Shown: piece by piece, positions 12,317 through 26,000 of the stretch
Position numbering within the stretch: the stretch's first letter is position 1
Layout of the letters: each line of letters opens with the position of its first letter
Source: Nemophila menziesii
Taxonomy: Eukaryota; Streptophyta; Magnoliopsida; Boraginales; Hydrophyllaceae
Reading direction: 5' to 3'
Assembly: GCA_029959085.1 (NCBI GenBank)
Contig: JARWIR010000047.1
Span: 1,736,001-1,800,000 of the forward strand
DNA length: 64,000 nt
Translations under genes and position numbers: made by a program
Notes under the pieces: generated by a model
Told to the model about the DNA's origin: nothing
Seen by the model: only the letters and a program-made list of their open reading frames with translations
Databases searched by the model: none

Positions 12317-14056
12317 ATTTATGCTTGTTGTGATCAAAACAGATCTATAAATAAGTGATTTTTGATGAAGAACCGAGTAAGTAAACTAGATACCCAAAGC
12401 TGACAAAAATACAAACAAGTAAGAGTGACTTCCCATGTGAAAATCGATGAATAGCTCCTTCCCATGAAAATTAAAACTTAATTCCAAAGTGGCTGTTTAG
12501 CAAACGAAATTCCTAGTGGCAAGAGATATATTTGCACCCAAAATGGACTTACAAGAATAACAGGGGACAGAGTAACAATGACAGATGAATTTGGAGGATT
12601 GGCTTATAGTTGAAGGTTAAGATCATCTTTTCTCGTTCTCTGCGTATGTCGCATTTTCTACTTCATGAACATCATGCACGTCTAAGCTGAAAAAATAGAG
12701 CATCCTTCTTCTATGAGTCATGTTTTATTTATTAGAATTTGTTTGTTTAGCTTTAACTTTTGACCAGATAAATATTGAACTGAATATTTAAGCTTTCTTT
12801 GTTTTTACTCGCGTGTTACATTTTTCGAACACAACTCAAATTGACCCAACTTGCTGAATGCAATATTTAATATTATTAATCAGAATAAGTAAAATGATGT
12901 CCTAGTTAATATTTGAACTATATTTTTATACGCCCTCCTTCCAACTTTATTTATTCACCTTTTTTCTTGAGGAATGATTAAGATTTTTTTATTAGCATCT
13001 CTATTTGAAATATCACTCTTACTCAATAAGTATAAGGTTATTTATTGCACTACTTCTTTTAACTAATTAAAAGGTGTCTTTATATTGTAAAATAAAACAA
13101 AAACTTGTTGAACATCCTCTTTTAAAAAGCTGGAGAAAAAAAGATGGACATAGGGAGTTATAATATAAAATAAAAATAGAATTAAATAGTTTTAAAAATT
13201 TGAATTTTGAAATTTGAGAACTTAATTTTATATTTCTCAGTAATAGGGAAAAATTCATATAGTTGCATATAAGATATTATCGCAATCCAATATGTATTTC
13301 ATTATTGTACAATGGGTGTCGACTTTGAATATCTTTTGAGTAACAGAAGCGGTAATATTGTTATTGTTTGGGACTATATATTAAGTGGCTGATTTAGGGT
13401 TGGGTTACAATAAACTATGCAACCCAACCTATTAAAAAGTAGTCCAACTAAAAAGACACAGAGACAAACATTTTTTAGACCAGCCCAAGTTTTGGATTAG
13501 TCCAATCCAAAGTCACACTGGCCGAACATTTTTTTAGCCCAACCTATGTTTTATAAGAGATATTATAGTTTTTGGGTGGAGCTATATTGTAAAAGGACGA
13601 AGTTTGGTTACAGCGTAACAATTTAAAATTACCCCAACCTATTTAAAATTAAAAGCCACAAGGGCCAAATACTCTAAGAGCACAACATATTTTTTACAAC
13701 ATAATGTCCAAATTTTAAATTAATTATTCGGGATCAACCCCAATAACCACACTAGTCATTAAGTTCCCATTTTCAAAAAATAATAATTATATATGCATGT
13801 CTTATGGACGGATCAAAATGGTTTTATTTTTGGCTATGATCTTACGTAATTTTAAATATAAAAAATTTTGAAGGGATTTTGTGCGAGCGCTGGTAAAGAT
13901 ACACATTTATTTAAACAATATTTGCAAAAACACAAAACCGAAGAAGAAAAAAAGGGTATGTGAGGATAGAAGGTTTCGAAAATTAAGTGAAAAAATGAAA
14001 ACAAATATAAACAAAAATACAATCTTAACGAGAGACCAGTTATATCCTCCAAATAT
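12317..14056 (+). repeat. Array unit 4 (internally deleted, 1.74 kb)
   Basis: The first ~1 kb of the unit is followed directly, at about 13313-13316, by the last ~0.74 kb (attgtacaat joined to gggtgtcgac). About 2.37 kb is missing, including the open block and the SUVR exon. It is nearly identical to unit 13. Confidence 0.92.
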
Positions 14057-15299
14057 ATTTATGCTTGTTGTGATCAAAACAGATCTATAAATAAGTGATT
14101 TTTGATGAAGAACCGAGTAAGTAAACTAGATACCCAAAGCTGACAAAAATACAAACAAGTAAGAGTGACTTCCCATGTGAAAATCGATGAATAGCTCCTT
14201 CCCATGAAAATTAAAACTTAATTTCAAAGTGGCTGTTTAGCCAACGAAATTCCTAGTGGCAAGAGATATATTTGCACCCAAAATGGACTTACAAGAATAA
14301 CAGGGGACAGAGTAACAAAGACAGATGAATTTGGAGGATTGGCTTATAGTTGAAGATTAAGATCATCTTTTCTCGTTCTCTGCGTATGTCGCATTTTCTA
14401 CTTCATGAACATCATGCACGTCTAACCTGAAAAAATAGAGCATCCTTCTTCTATGAGTCATGTTTTATTTATTAGAATTTGTTTGTTTAGCTTTAACTTT
14501 TCACCAGATAAATATTGAACTGAATATTTAAGCTTTCTTTCTTTTTACTCGCGTGTTACATTTTTCGAACACAACTCAAATTGACCCAACTTGCTGAATG
14601 CAATATTTAATATTATTAATCAGAATAAGTAAAATGTTGTCCTAGTTAATATTTGAACTATATTTTTATTCGCCCTCCTTCCAACTTTATTTATTCACCT
14701 TTTTTCATGAGGAATGATTAAGAATTTTTTTATTAGCATCTCTATTTAAAATATCACTCTTACTCAATAAGTATAAGGTTATTTATTACACTACTCCTTT
14801 TAACTAATTAAAAGGTGTCTTTATATTGTAAAATAAAACAAAAACTTATTGAACATCCTCTTTTAAAAAGCTGGAGAAAAAAAGATGGACATGGGGAGTT
14901 ATAATATAAAATATAAATAGAATTAAATAGTTTTAAAAATTTGAATTTTGAAATTTGGGAACTTAATTTTATATTTCTCAGTAATAGGGAAAAATTCATA
15001 TAGTTGCATATAAGATATTATCGCAATCCAATATGTATTTCATTATTGTACAATGGTAACTATACAAATATATGTTTTATCATCAATTGAACAAATATTA
15101 AACAGAGTAACGCTTAACTTAACTAGCTAAAATAACAGGATTTTTATTTTAGAAAATCATGAATTTTCAAACTAGTGAGACAAAAAATATTTCTAAGACT
15201 TGTTTTCAACCTTCCTAGTCCTCTTGCCTAATATCTCCTCATAATGTCATTTTATATGAGTATGGAATTGTTGAATCATCCATCTATTATAGTTAAATG

Positions 15300-15621
15300 A
15301 TAAAATTGAGTGATTCCAAAATTGAATTAATCTCTAATGAAACCGTTAGTGTTATAAATTCTCTAGAGTGTGAGTTTTTACCTCTTAAGCTATATAAGGA
15401 GACATGACATTTACTTATATAATCATGGGGTAAATATTTATTTCGGGATGTTTTACAAGTATAAATACCCCACAAATGACATTACGAATAAATGTGTAGT
15501 ATTACAACACGCCTATGAGAAATCTGGGATTTCCTCCTACTTTGGGAAGTGTACTTATGATTCCAACGAGGCCACCTTTTCATGGAGCTGCCTAGTCACC
15601 AAATACGAACTAATCAACTAG
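15300..15621 (+). other. Conserved open block upstream of the SUVR exon; possibly a decayed earlier SUVR exon
   Basis: Representative of 12 copies; the open frame starts at 1316, 5427, 9527, 15370, 20517, 24316, 28417, 32529, 36641, 40702 and 46519 and is absent from units 4, 6 and 13. The frame opens on GTG, not ATG, so it is unlikely to be a stand-alone gene. In frame one, NETVSVINSLECEFLPL resembles the ISLVNEV...P stretch before the pre-SET of SUVR proteins. In a second frame, VVLQHAY and YFGKC recall the FQ-AYV and C-GDC parts. The block lies on the same strand, 1.3 kb before the recognised exon, as an upstream exon would. The cysteine pattern is poor and the frames are broken. The match is by eye only. 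Confidence 0.35.
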
Positions 15622-16971
15622 ATATCCTGATTAATGAAAAATATTTACCCATAACTAATATTAGATTGTTCCTTTAATAATTGAGATTTTTATTAAGCTT
15701 GGCCTAATTCTTTTCAAATAAACAAATAAGGGTGGAGAAGCTCTTATGATCAATATACATAATTCCTAAATTGTAATATTTACTTATACTTTAAATACAT
15801 AATTGGTAACATGATAAATTTACTCGATAATGGGATCGTGTGTAACTATTTTTAATTTATATGAAGTTAGATTAAACTCAGTTTTTGTCAAGAATGCAAA
15901 TGTCTAAATAAATTAAAAAAGTAACTTTAAGTCCTATGTCCACAAAAATACCCTTTTTAAGAGACCATGATTACTTTTTATATTACATCTTTATTAGAAA
16001 ATATAAGAATGTAAAATTTATATAAAGATAGTATTAAAAATTATGAGAATTGTTTTTATATTATAAATAGATAAATGATATTTTCCATTTCTTTTTAGGA
16101 AGATAGTAAAATAAAGTTAACATATAGAGTATTTAAAGTAATTGCATTGAATGCATATATTAAAATTTCAATGACTTTCAACATAAAGATTAACATTAAC
16201 TTATATCAGTAAGGGATTCATGGTATTATTTAAAATTATTTTATTAATATTTAGAAAGTATATTAACATAATTTATTGTAATATTTGACTCTTATCTAAA
16301 AAAGAAAAATCTAAAATGTATAAGAATATCTAATATTTCAAATTCAAAAAGTGAATCATATCTTCCTTCTACACTTGGATGGCTTTTTCTCACAAATTCC
16401 CCTTATTTTTCATCAAGCATTCATTGTTATTGTCTTCCCTTTGCACCTGATCTTCTATTTCCAATCACGTTTTCTTCAGATCCAAATGAATTGCTCCCTA
16501 CCTTAATCAAAAATTCGACTGTGCCAGAGCTGATTTCTTTCCTTTGGGGTGTACCCTTTTCTTGATCCGTAATTCTGTAAACAAACAAAAACTATATAAT
16601 ATTTAGAAGGCTTGATTTTATGTCAAAAAAACATATTTAGCATTAGCAAAATATTATTGTAAATTGATAAAAAAGAATATTATTGAAATCTTAATTGCAA
16701 TGTTTCTATTAAATAAAAGGGTTGCTAATTGATATTTGTATCAGAATTATATTTGTTAGTTTTCAAAGAAACAAGTGAAACAATGGAAGAAAAGTTTTTG
16801 AGCTCTTAAGATGACCACATATATTTACCCAATAAAAACAATCAGTTATCCGTAATTTTATTTAATAAAAGTTATATTAAACAGGTTAAGAATGCAATAG
16901 AAGTATTAGAAATATATGGATGGGTCTTTCTTGAAAAATATATAATATTTATTAAAATTGATTTTTTTTAG

Positions 16972-17251
16972 TATATATGTAAGACGGGGAGAAGATTTCT
17001 TACACAAGTTTGTATCCATGAACGAGGAACCTGGGAAGAATTATAAGCACTATTGTAAGGATTGTCCGATAGAGAAAGCTAAGGCTAGAGAGGGATCTAA
17101 GCCTGAAAAATGCAACAGTCACTTGTTGCGAGATTTTATCAAGGAATGCTGGTTAAAATGTGGCTGCAACGTTAAGCAATGTAAGAATAGAGTAGTCCAG
17201 CAAGACATTTCTCGCAAGTTGCAGGTTATACTCACAAAAAAATATTTTTGA
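16972..17251 (+). pseudogene. SUVR-type pre-SET exon fragment, unit 5
   Basis: Open frame with RRGEDFLHKFVSMNEEP and a serine variant (CNSHLL). The cysteine pattern is kept and the SET core is absent. Confidence 0.86.
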
Positions 17252-17431
17252 ATAAAAAAACAAACCTTTTTTTCACAGAGTAATTGAAATATGATGGTCA
17301 ACGATCTTATGTGGGATAGAAAATGCACTTTGTCTTCTTGAGATCGGTGGTTTGGACATATCCATAGACAAGATTATAGAAACATAATACAGAAATAGCG
17401 TCAAGGGAGACTAGTTATATCCTCCAAATAT

Positions 17432-19202
17432 ATTTATGCTTGTTGTGATCAAAACAGATCTATAAATAAGTGATTTTTGATGAAGAACCGAGTAAGTAAA
17501 CTAGATACCCAAAGCTGACAAAAATACAAACAAGTAAGAGTGACTTCCCATGTGAAAATCGATGAATAGCTCCTTCCCATGAAAATTAAAACTTAATTCC
17601 AAAGTGGCTGTTTAGCAAACGAAATTCCTAGTGGCAAGAGATATATTTGCACCCAAAATGGACTTACAAGAATAACAGGGGACAGAGTAACAAAGACAGA
17701 TGAATTTGGAGGATTGGCTTATAGCTGAAGGTTAAGATCATCTTTTCTCGTTCTCTGCGTATGTCGCATTTTCTACTTCATGAACATCATGCACGTCTAA
17801 GCTGAAAAAATAGAGCATCCTTCTTCTATGAGTCATGTTTTATTCTTTGAAAAAAAAAGTCATGTTTTATTTATTAGAATTTGTTTGTTTAGCTTTAACT
17901 TTTGACTAGATAAATATTGAACTGAATGTTTAAGCTTTCTTTGTTTTTACTCGTGTGTTACATTTTTCGAACACAACTCAAATTGACCCAACTTGCTGAA
18001 TGCAATATTTAATATTAGTAATCAGAATAAGTAAAATGATGTCCTAGTGAATATTTGAACTATATTTTTATACGCCCTCCTTCCAACTTTATTTATTCAC
18101 CTTTTTTCTTGAGGAATGATTAAGATTTTTTTATTAGCATCTCTATTTGAAATATCACTCTTACTCAATAAGTATAAGGTTATTTATTGCACTACTTCTT
18201 TTAACTAATTAAAAGGTGTCTTTATATTGTAAAATAAAACAAAAACTTATTGAACATCCTCTTTTAAAAAGCTGGAGAAAAAAAGATGAACATGGGGAGT
18301 TATAATATAAAATAAAAATAGAATTAAATAGTTTTAAAAATTTGAATTTTGAAATTTGAGAACTTAATTTTATATTTCTCAGTAATAGGGAAAAATTCAT
18401 ATAGTTGCATATAAGATATTATCGCAATCCAATATGTATTTCATTATTGTACAATGGGTGTCGACTTTGAATAGCGTTTGAGTAACAGAAGTAGTAATAT
18501 TGTTATTGTTTGGGACTATATATTAAGCGGTTGAGTTAGGGTTGGGTTACAATAAACTATGCAACCCAACCTATTAAAAAGTAGTCCAACTAAAAAGACA
18601 ACGGGACAAACATTTTTTAGACCAGCCCAAGTTTTTCGATTAGTCCAATCCAAAGTCACACTGGCCAAACATTTTTTAGCCCAACCTATGTTTTATAAGA
18701 GATATTATAGTTTTTGGGTGGAGCTATATCGTAAAAGGACAAAGTTTGGTTACAGCGTAACAATTTAAAATTACCCAACCTATTTAAAATTAAAAGCCAC
18801 AAGGGTCAAATACTCTAAGAGCACAACATATTTTTTACAACATAATGTCCAAATTTTAAATTAATTATTCGGGATCAACCCCAATAACCACACTAGTCAT
18901 TAAGTTCTCATTTTCAAAAAATAATAATTATATATGCATGTCTTATGGACGGATCAAAATGGTTTTATTTTTGGCTATGATCTTACGTAATTTTAAATAT
19001 AAAATCTAAAATTTTGAAGGGATTTTGTGCGAGCGCTGGTAAAGATACACATTTATTAAAACAATATTTGCAAAAACACAAAACCAAGAAGAAAAAAAGG
19101 GTACGTGAGGATAGAAGTTTTCGAAAAGTAAGTGAAAAAATGAAAACAAATATAAACAAAAATACAATCCTTAACGAGAGACCAGTTATATCCTCCAAAT
19201 AT
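17432..19202 (+). repeat. Array unit 6 (internally deleted, 1.77 kb)
   Basis: It has the same deletion junction as units 4 and 13 (at about 18454-18457), but the sequence 3' of the junction resembles unit 7 (tagcgtttgag, gaagtagtaat) rather than unit 4. A short insertion at about 17845-17860 duplicates agtcatgttttatt around a filler with an A-run. Confidence 0.9.
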
Positions 19203-22200
19203 ATTTCTGCTTGTTGTGATCAAAACAGATCTATAAATAAGTGATTTTTGATGAAGAACCGAGTAAGTAAACTAGATACCCAAGCTGACAAAAATACAAA
19301 CAAGTAAGAGTGACTTTCCATGTGAAAATCGATGAATAGCTCCTTCCCATGAAAATTAAAACTTAATTCCAAAGTGGCTGTTTAGCAAACGAAATTCCTA
19401 GTGGCAAGAGATATATTTGCACCCAAAATGGACTTACAAAAATAACAGGGGACAGAGAAACAAAGACAGATGAACTTGGAGGATTGGCTTATAGTTGAAG
19501 ATTAAGATCATCTTTTCTCGTTCTCTGCGTATGTCGCATTTTCTACTTCATGAACATCATGCACGCCTAAGTTGAAAAAATAGAGCATCCTTCTTCTATG
19601 AGTCATGTTTTATTTATTAGAATTTGTTTGTTTAGCTTTAACTTTTGACCAGATAAATATTGAACTGAATATTTAAGCTTTCTTTGTTTTTACTCGCGTG
19701 TTACATTTTATGAACACAACTCAAATTGACCCAACTTGCTGAATGCAATATTTAATATTATTAATTAGAATAAGTAAAATGTTGTCCTAGTTAATATTTG
19801 AACTATATTTTTATACGCCCTCCTTCCAACTTTGTTTATTCACCTTTTTTCGTGAGGAATGATTAAGAATTTTTTTATTAGCATCTCTATTTGAAATATC
19901 ACTCTTACTCAATAAGTATAAGGTTATTTATTGCACTACTCCTTTTAACTAATTAAAAGGTGTCTTTATATTGTAAAATAAAACAAAAACTTATTGAACA
20001 TCCTCTTTTAAAAAGCTGGAGAAAAAAAAGATTGACATGGGGAGTTATAATATAAAATATAAATAGAATTAAATAGTTTTAAAAATTTGAATTTTGAAAT
20101 TTGGGAACTTAATTTTATATTTCTCAGTAATAGTAAAAAATAAATATAGTTGCATATAAGATATTATCGCAATCCAATATGTATTTCATTATTGTACAAA
20201 TGGTAACTATATAAATATATGTTTTATCATCCATTGAACAAATATTAAACAAAGTAACGCTTAACTTAACTAGCTAAAATAACAGGATTTTTATTTTAGC
20301 AAATCATGAATTTTCAAACTAGTGAGACAAAAAATATTTCTAAGACTTGTTTTCAACCTTCCTAGTCCTCTTGCCTAATATCTCCTCATAATGTCATTTT
20401 AGATGAGTATGGAATGGTTGAATCATCCATCTATTATAGTTAAATGATAAAATTGAGTTATTCCAAAATTGAATTAATCTCTAATGAAACCGTTAGTGTT
20501 ATAAATTCTCTAGAGTGTGAGTTTTTACCTCTTAAGCTATATAAGGAGACATGACATTTACTTATATAATCATGGGGTAAATATTTATTTCGGGATGTTT
20601 TACAAGTATAAATACCCCACAAATGACAGTACAAATAAATGTGTAGTATTACAACACGCCTATGAGAAATCTGGGATTTCCTCCTACTTTGGGAAGTGTA
20701 CTTATGATTCCAACGAGGCCACCTTTTCATGGAGCTGCGTAGTCACCAAATATGAACTAATCAACATGATATCCTGATTAATGAAAAATATTTACCCATA
20801 ACTAATATTAGATTGTTCATTTAATAATTGAGAGTTTTATTAAGTGTGGCCTAATTCTTTTCAAATAAAAAAATAAGGGTGGAGAAGCTCTTATGATCAA
20901 TATACATAATTCATAAATTGTAATATTTTCTTATGCTATAAATACATAATTGATTACATGATAAATTTACTCGATAAAGGGATCTTGTGTAACTATTTTT
21001 AATTTAAATAAAGTTAGATTAAACTCTGTTTTTGTCAAGAATGCAAATGTTTAAAGAAATTAAAAAAATAACTTTAAGTCCTATGTCCACAAAAATACCC
21101 TATTGAAGAGACCATGATTACTTTTTATATTCTATCTTTATTAGAAAATATAAGAATGTAAAATTTATATGAAGATAGTATTAAAAATGTTGAGAATTGT
21201 TTTTATATTATAAATAGTTAAATGATATATTGCATTTCTTTTTAGGAAGATAGTAAAATAAAGTTGAACATATAGATTATTTAAATTAATTGCATTGAAT
21301 GCATATATTAAAATTCCAATGAATTTTAACATAAAGATTAACATTAACTGATATCAGTAAGGAGTTTATGGTATTACTTGAAATTATTTTATTAATATTT
21401 AGATAGTATATTAACATAATTTATTGTAATATTCGACTTTTATCTAAAAAAGAAAAATCTAAAATGTATAAGAATATCTAATATTGCAAATTCAACAAGT
21501 GAATCATATCTTCTTTATCCACTTGGATGGCTTTAACTCACAAATTCCCCTTATTTTTCATTAAGCATTCATTGATATTTCTTCCCTTTGCACCTGATCT
21601 TTTATTTCCAATCACGTTTTCTTCAGATCCAAATGAATTGCTCCCTACGTTAATCAAAAATTCGACTGTGCCAGAGCTGGTTTCTTTCCTTTGGGGTGTA
21701 CCCTTTTCTTGATCCGCAATTCTGTAAACAAACAAAAACTATATAATATTTATAAGGCTTGATTTTTTTTGTCAAAAATACATATTTAGCATTAGCAAAA
21801 TATTATTGTAAATTAATAAAAAAGAATATTATTGAAATCTTAATTGAAATGTTTCTATTAAACAAAAAGGTTGCTAATTGATATTTGTATCAGAATTATA
21901 TTTGTTAGTTTTCAAAGAAACAAGTGAAACAATGGAAGAAAAGTTTTTGAGCTCTTAAGATGACCACATATATTTACCCAATAAAAACAATCAGTTATCT
22001 GTAATTTTATTTAATTAAACTTATATTAAACAGGTTAAGAATGCAATAGAAGTATTAGAAATATATGGATGGGTCTTTCTTGAAAAATATATAATATTTA
22101 TTAAAAAATATTTTTTAGTATATACGTAAGACGGAGAGAAGATTTCTTGCACAAGTTTATATCCATGAACGAGGAACCTGGGAAGAATTATAAGCACTAT

Positions 22201-23000
22201 TGTAAGGATTGTCCGATAGAGAAAGCTAAGGCTAAAGAGGGATCTAAGCCTGAAAAATGCAACGGTCACTTGTTGCGAGATTTTATCAAGGAATGCCTGG
22301 TTAAAATGTGGCTTTCTCGCAAGTTGCAGGTTATACTCACAAAAAACTATTTTAGAATTAGAAAAACAAACCTTTTTTTCATGGAGTAATTGAAATATGA
22401 TGGTCAACGCTCTTATGTGGGATCGAAAATGCACTTTGTCTTCTTGAGATCGGAGGTTTGGACATATCCATAGACAAGATTATAGAAACATAATACAGAA
22501 ATAGCGTCACGGGAGGTAGTTGTGGGTGTCGACTTTGAATAGCGTTTAGGTAACAGAAGTAGTAATATTGTTATTGTTTGGGACTATATATTAAGCCACA
22601 AGGGCCAATTACTCTAAGAGCACAACATATTTTTTACAACATAATGTCCAAATTTTAAATTAATTATTCGGGATCAACCCCAATAACCACACTAGTCATT
22701 AAGTTCCCATTTTCAAAAAATAATAATTATATATGCATGTCTTATGGACGGATAAAAATTGTTTTATTTTTGGCTATGATCTTACGTAATTTTAAATATA
22801 AATCTAAAATTTTGAAGGGATTTTGTGCGAGAGTCGGTAAAGATACACATTTATTAAAACAATATTTTCAAAAACACAAAACCAAGAATAAAAAAAGGGT
22901 ATGTGAGGATAGAAGGTTCCGAAAAGTAAGTGCAAAAATGAAAACAAATATAAACAAAAATACTATCCTTAACGAGAGACCAGTTATATCCTCCAAATAT
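19203..23000 (+). repeat. Array unit 7 (two small deletions, 3.8 kb)
   Basis: The open block at 20517-20777 lost its usual TAG stop and runs on to the next one. The SUVR exon has a 1-bp insertion and a 44-bp deletion at about 22313. A second deletion of about 270 bp at about 22594 joins two copies of aagcc and removes the hairpin region. Confidence 0.9.
22119..22389 (+). pseudogene. SUVR-type pre-SET exon fragment, unit 7 (deleted and frameshifted)
   Basis: A C inserted in GAATGCCTGG shifts the frame, and a 44-bp deletion then removes the KCGC to QQDI portion, joining ATGTGGC to TTTCTCGCAAG. This is the most damaged copy. Confidence 0.84.
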
Positions 23001-26000
23001 ATTTATGCTTGTTGTGATCAAAACAGATCTATAAATAAGTGATTTTTGATAAAGAACCGAGTAAGTAAATTAGATACCCAAAGCTGACAAAAATATAAAC
23101 AAGTAAGAGTGACATCCCATGTGAAAATCGAAGAATAGCTCCTTTCCATGAAGATTAAAACTTAATTCCGAAGTGGCTGTTTAGCAAACGAAATTCCTAG
23201 TGGCAAGAGATATATTTGCACCCAAAATGGACTTACAAGAATAACAGGGGACAGAGTAACAAAGACAGATTAATTTTGGAGGATTGGCTTATAGTTAAAG
23301 ATTAAGATCATCTTTTCTCGTTCTCTGCATATGTCGCATTTTCTACTTCATGAATATCATGCACGCCTAAGCTGAAAAAATAGAGCATCCTTCTTCTATG
23401 AGTCATGTTTTATTTATTACAATATGTTTGTTTAACTTTAACTTTTGACCAGATAAATATTGAACTGAATATTTAAGCTTTCTTTGTTCTTACTCGCGTG
23501 TTACTTTTTTCGAACCAAACTCTAATTGACCCAACTTACTAATTGCAATAATTAATATTATTAATCGGAATAAGTAAAATGTTGTCCTAGTTAATATTTG
23601 ATCTATATTTTTATACGCCCTCCTTCCAACTTTATTTATTCACCTTTCTTCGTGAGGAATGATTAAGAATTTTTTTATTAGCATCACTATTTGAAATATC
23701 ACTCTTACTCAATAAGTATAAGGTTATTTATTGCACTACTCCTTTTAAATAATTAAAAGGTGTCTTTATATTGTAAAATAAAACAAAAACTTACTGAACA
23801 TCCTTTTTTAAAAAGATGGAGAAAAAAAGATGGACATGGTGAGTTATAATATAAAATATAAATAGAATTAAATAGTTTTAAAAATTTGAATTTTGAAATT
23901 TGGGAACTTAATATTATACTTCTCACTAATAGTGAAAAATAAATATAGTTGCATATAAGATATTATCGCAATCCAATATGTATTTCATTATTGTACAAAT
24001 GGTAACTATATAAAGATATGTTTTATCATCCATTGAACAAATATTAAACAGAGTAACGCTTAACTTAACTAGCTAAAATAACAGGAATTTTATTTTAACA
24101 AATCATAAATTTTCAAACTAGTGAGACAAAAAATATTTCTAAGACTTGTTTTCAACCTTCGTAGTCCTCTTGCCTAATATCTCCTCATAATGTCATTTTA
24201 GATGAGTATGGAATTGTTGAATCATCCATCTATTATAGAAAAATGATAAAATTGAGGGATTCCAAAATTGAATTAATCTCTAATGAAACTGTTAGTGTTA
24301 TAAATTCTCTAGAGTATGAATTTTTACCTCTTGAGCAATATAAGGAGACATGACATTTACTTATATAATCATGAGGTAAATATTTATTTCGGGATGTTTT
24401 ACAAGTATAAATACCCCACAAATGACATTACAAATAAATGTGTAGTATTACAACACGCCTATGAGAAATCTGGGATTTCCTCCTACTTTGGGAAGTGTAC
24501 TTATGATTCCAACGAGGCCACCTTTTCATGGAGCTGCCTAGTCACCAATTATGAACTAATAAACTAGATATCCTGATTAATGAAAAATATTTACCCATAA
24601 CTAATATTAGATTGTTTCTTTAATAATTGAGATTTTTATTAAGCTTGGCCTAATTCTTTTCAAATAAACAAATAAGGGTGGAGAAGCTCTTATGATCAAT
24701 ATACATAATTCCTAAATTGTAATATTTTCTTATACTTTAAATACATAATTGATTACATGATAAATTTACTCGATAAAGGGATCTTGTGTAACTATTTTTA
24801 ATTTATATGAAGTTAGATTAAACTCAGTTTCTGTCAAGAATGCAAATGTCTAAAGAAATTAAAAAAGTAACTTTAAGTCCTATGTCCACAAAAATACCCT
24901 ATTTAAGAGACCATGATTACTTTTTATATTACATCTTTATTAGAAAATATAAGAATGTAAAATTTATATAAAGATAATATTAAAAATGTTGAGAATTGTT
25001 TTTATATTATAAATAGATAAATGATATTTTGCATTTCTTTTTAGGAAGATAGTAAAATAAAGTTGAACATAGAGAGTATTTAAAGTAATTGCATTGAATG
25101 CATATATTGAAATTTCAATGAATTTCAACATAAAGATTAACATTAACTGATATCAGTAAGGGATTCATGGTATTATTTAAAATTATATTATTAATATTTA
25201 GATAGTATATTAACATAATTTATTGTAATATTTGACTTTTATCTAAAAAAGAAAAATATAAAATGTATAAGAATATCTAATATTGTAAATTCAACAAGTG
25301 AATCATATCTTCCTTATCCACTTGGATGTCTTTTTCTCACAAATTCCCCTTATTTTTCATCAAGCATTCATTGAGATTGTCTTCCCTTTGCACCTGATCT
25401 TCTATTTCCAATCACGTTTTCTTCAGATCCAAATGAATTGCTCCCTACGTTAATCAAAAATTCGACTGTGCCAGAGCTGGTTTCTTTCCTTTGGGGTGTA
25501 CCCTTTTCTTGATCCGCAATTCTGTAAACAAACAAAAACTATATAATATTTATAAGGCTTGATTTTTTTTGTCAAAAACACATATTTAGCATTAGCAAAA
25601 TATTATTGTAAATTAATAAAAAAGAATATTATTGAAATCTTAATTGAAATGTTTCTATTAAACAAAAAGGTTGCTAATTGATATTTGTATCAGAATTATA
25701 TTTGTTAGTTTTCACAGAAACAAGTGAAACAATGGGAGAAAAGTTTTTGAGCTCTTAAGATGACCACATATATTTACCTAATAAAAACCATCAGTTATCA
25801 GTAATTTTATTTTATTAAAGTTATATTAAACAGGTTAAGAATGCAATAGAAGTATTAGAAATATATGGATGAGTCTTTCTTGAAAAATATATAATATTTA
25901 TTAAAATTGATTTTTTTAGTATATATGTAAGACGGAGAGATGATTTCTTACACAAGTTTATTTCCTTGCACTAGGAACCTGGGAAGCATTATAAGCACTA

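Larger units (their letters stand above)
14057..17431 (+). repeat. Array unit 5 (3' deletion, 3.4 kb)
   Basis: The open block is at 15370-15621 and the SUVR exon at 16972-17251. At about 17407-17415 the unit jumps from cgtcaaggga to agttatatcctcc, losing roughly 0.68 kb including the hairpin and the Lys-rich block. Its 5' part matches unit 14. Confidence 0.9.

Noticed and set aside
12128..12358. Lys-rich open frame (KTKKKKRVCEDRRFRKVSEKM) and its minus-strand Phe-rich mirror, found in most units
   Set aside because: The frame opens without a credible start, changes with a 1-bp indel (atcttaacg or atccttaacg), and its composition reflects A-rich sequence. There is no sign of coding constraint.
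13067..13258. Minus-strand open frame in many units (KLSSQISKFKFLKLFNS)
   Set aside because: It is low-complexity AT-rich sequence with variable length between units and no recognisable domain.
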